From Flavobacterium acetivorans (GTDB taxonomy: Bacteria; Bacteroidota; Bacteroidia; Flavobacteriales; Flavobacteriaceae): 64,000 nucleotides of DNA. The notes below the pieces were generated by a model that saw only the letters and a program-made list of their open reading frames with translations, did not search any database and had not been told where the DNA came from. This document shows, one piece after another, positions 63,225 to 64,000 of this stretch. A program made the position numbers and the translations under genes. Numbering within the stretch: position 1 is the first letter of the stretch; each line of letters opens with the position of its first letter. Where the stretch lies: assembly GCF_020911885.1 (NCBI RefSeq), contig NZ_CP087132.1, positions 2,728,001-2,792,000 on the forward strand. The letters run 5' to 3'.

Positions 63225-64000
63225 ATGATTCATTATTTTCGTTTTGCTTTTGTCGCACTTTTTATTTCTAGTTCGCTAAGCGCCCAAGGTTTATTACAAA
63301 AGAACAATGAAGTCTTTACCCGACAGGATTCCCTTCGAGGAAGTATAACCAAAGAGAGAGCTTGGTGGGATGTAAAATACTATCATCTTGATGTTAAAGT
63401 AAATCCTTCAGACAGCACTATTACAGGTTCTAACACAATCCGATATCAAGTGTTGAATGCATACAATCGCATGCAGATTGATTTGCAAAATCCGATGAAA
63501 ATTGATAAAGTAGTTCAGGATGGTAAAGAATTAAAATACCAAAGAGAAGGAAATGCCTTTTTTATAGAATTAGTCGCTCCACAGATAAAAGGAGCATTAA
63601 AAGAACTGAAGGTTTTCTATAGCGGACAGCCAAAGATTGCCGTAAATCCACCATGGGATGGAGGAATTACTTGGAAAAAAGATCATAATGGTAACCCTTT
63701 TATAGCTTCTTCCTGTCAAGGATTGGGTGCGAGTGTATGGTGGCCCAATAAAGATCATATGTATGACGAAGTAGAAAACATGTTAATCAGTGTCAACGTT
63801 CCAGGTGATTTAACAAATGTTTCTAATGGACGTTTGCAAAGTGTCAAAAAATTAAAAGACGGTACAAGAACCTTCAATTGGTATGTGGCAAATCCCATCA
63901 ATAATTATGGGGTAAATATAAATATTGGTGATTATGTTTCTTTTTCGGAAAAATATGCTGGAGAAAAAGGAAATTTAGATTGCAGTTATTATGTTCTAAG
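63225..64000 (+). CDS. M1 family metallopeptidase (3' end outside window)
   Basis: An exported zinc aminopeptidase-like protein cut by the window edge; about 258 codons are visible. The signal peptide MIHYFRFAFVALFISSSLSA is followed by QGLLQKNNEVFTRQDSLRGS and RAWWDVKYYHLDVKVNPSDSTITGSNTIRY, the N-terminal beta domain of M1 peptidases. Further on are WDGGITWKKDHNGNPFIASSCQGLGASVWWPNKDHMYDEVENM and IGDYVSFSEKY. The HExxH zinc motif would lie beyond position 64000. Probably periplasmic or secreted. Confidence 0.88.
   Translation, partial: MIHYFRFAFVALFISSSLSAQGLLQKNNEVFTRQDSLRGSITKERAWWDVKYYHLDVKVNPSDSTITGSNTIRYQVLNAYNRMQIDLQNPMKIDKVVQDGKELKYQREGNAFFIELVAPQIKGALKELKVFYSGQPKIAVNPPWDGGITWKKDHNGNPFIASSCQGLGASVWWPNKDHMYDEVENMLISVNVPGDLTNVSNGRLQSVKKLKDGTRTFNWYVANPINNYGVNINIGDYVSFSEKYAGEKGNLDCSYYVL

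Overview
The window looks like the chromosome of a Flavobacterium-type member of the Bacteroidetes (family Flavobacteriaceae). Evidence for this is low GC, promoters of the TAnnTTTG (-7) type just upstream of genes, the PorX regulator of the type IX secretion system, fused LpxC-FabZ, HisIE and two-domain HisB proteins, lipoproteins starting near MKKxxxxxxxxxxSC, and AT-rich self-complementary spacers between genes. No rRNA, tRNA, CRISPR array, insertion sequence or prophage was seen. 58 protein-coding genes are called, two of them cut by the window edges.

Layout. 1-1.6 kb: end of a LytS-type kinase and its LytTR regulator. 1.6-15.2 kb: housekeeping genes (OmpA-like lipoprotein, glycosyltransferase, an HsdR-N-like nuclease-fold protein, holA, ettA, a DCC protein, mutS2, ung, ald, a GNAT protein, tsaE, porX). 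15.2-18.4 kb: an accessory insertion, made of a GC-rich palindromic spacer, a promoter with an 11-bp inverted repeat, and a very AT-rich two-gene operon encoding a QxK nuclease-like protein and a Rad50-like ABC ATPase with a CxxC hook. This is the best candidate for an undescribed (ABC-3C/Lamassu-like) conflict system. 18.4-20.6 kb: GNAT protein, small membrane protein, chrA. 20.7-26.9 kb: a minus-strand RND drug-efflux operon (regulator, adaptor, pump, outer-membrane factor) with a clear operator in front of the regulator. 27.1-33.3 kb: HD phosphohydrolase and the lipid A genes lpxD, lpxC-fabZ and lpxA, then efp and a second lpxD-like gene. 33.4-43.4 kb: sucD, a GIY-YIG-like protein, an NhaC-family transporter behind a stripped-down S-box-like RNA, fabG, a VWA-like membrane protein, a LysR regulator with a YeiH-type transporter, a YoaK protein and an S1/P1-like hydrolase. 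43.5-53.9 kb: an LTA-synthase-like sulfatase, then a heavy-metal efflux locus (OmpR-type regulator, kinase, CzcA fused to a TolC-like protein, adaptor, small membrane protein) with matching 11-bp-period repeats in front of both the regulator gene and the pump gene. 54.0-61.6 kb: the complete histidine operon hisGDCBHAF-IE behind a histidine-rich leader peptide and attenuator. 61.7-64.0 kb: an M17 aminopeptidase and the start of an M1 metallopeptidase.

How it fits together. Two RND exporters (drug-type and metal-type) each sit next to their own regulator and a visible candidate operator. The lipid A genes are grouped with fatty-acid functions. The his operon shows textbook transcription attenuation. 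The most novel-looking items are the 15.7-18.3 kb operon, the S-box-like leader at 35.05 kb, the shared repeats of the metal-efflux regulator, the internal signal-peptide-like segment in the CzcA-TolC fusion, and the families of self-complementary intergenic repeats. All functions are inferred from sequence motifs read by eye; no database search was possible.
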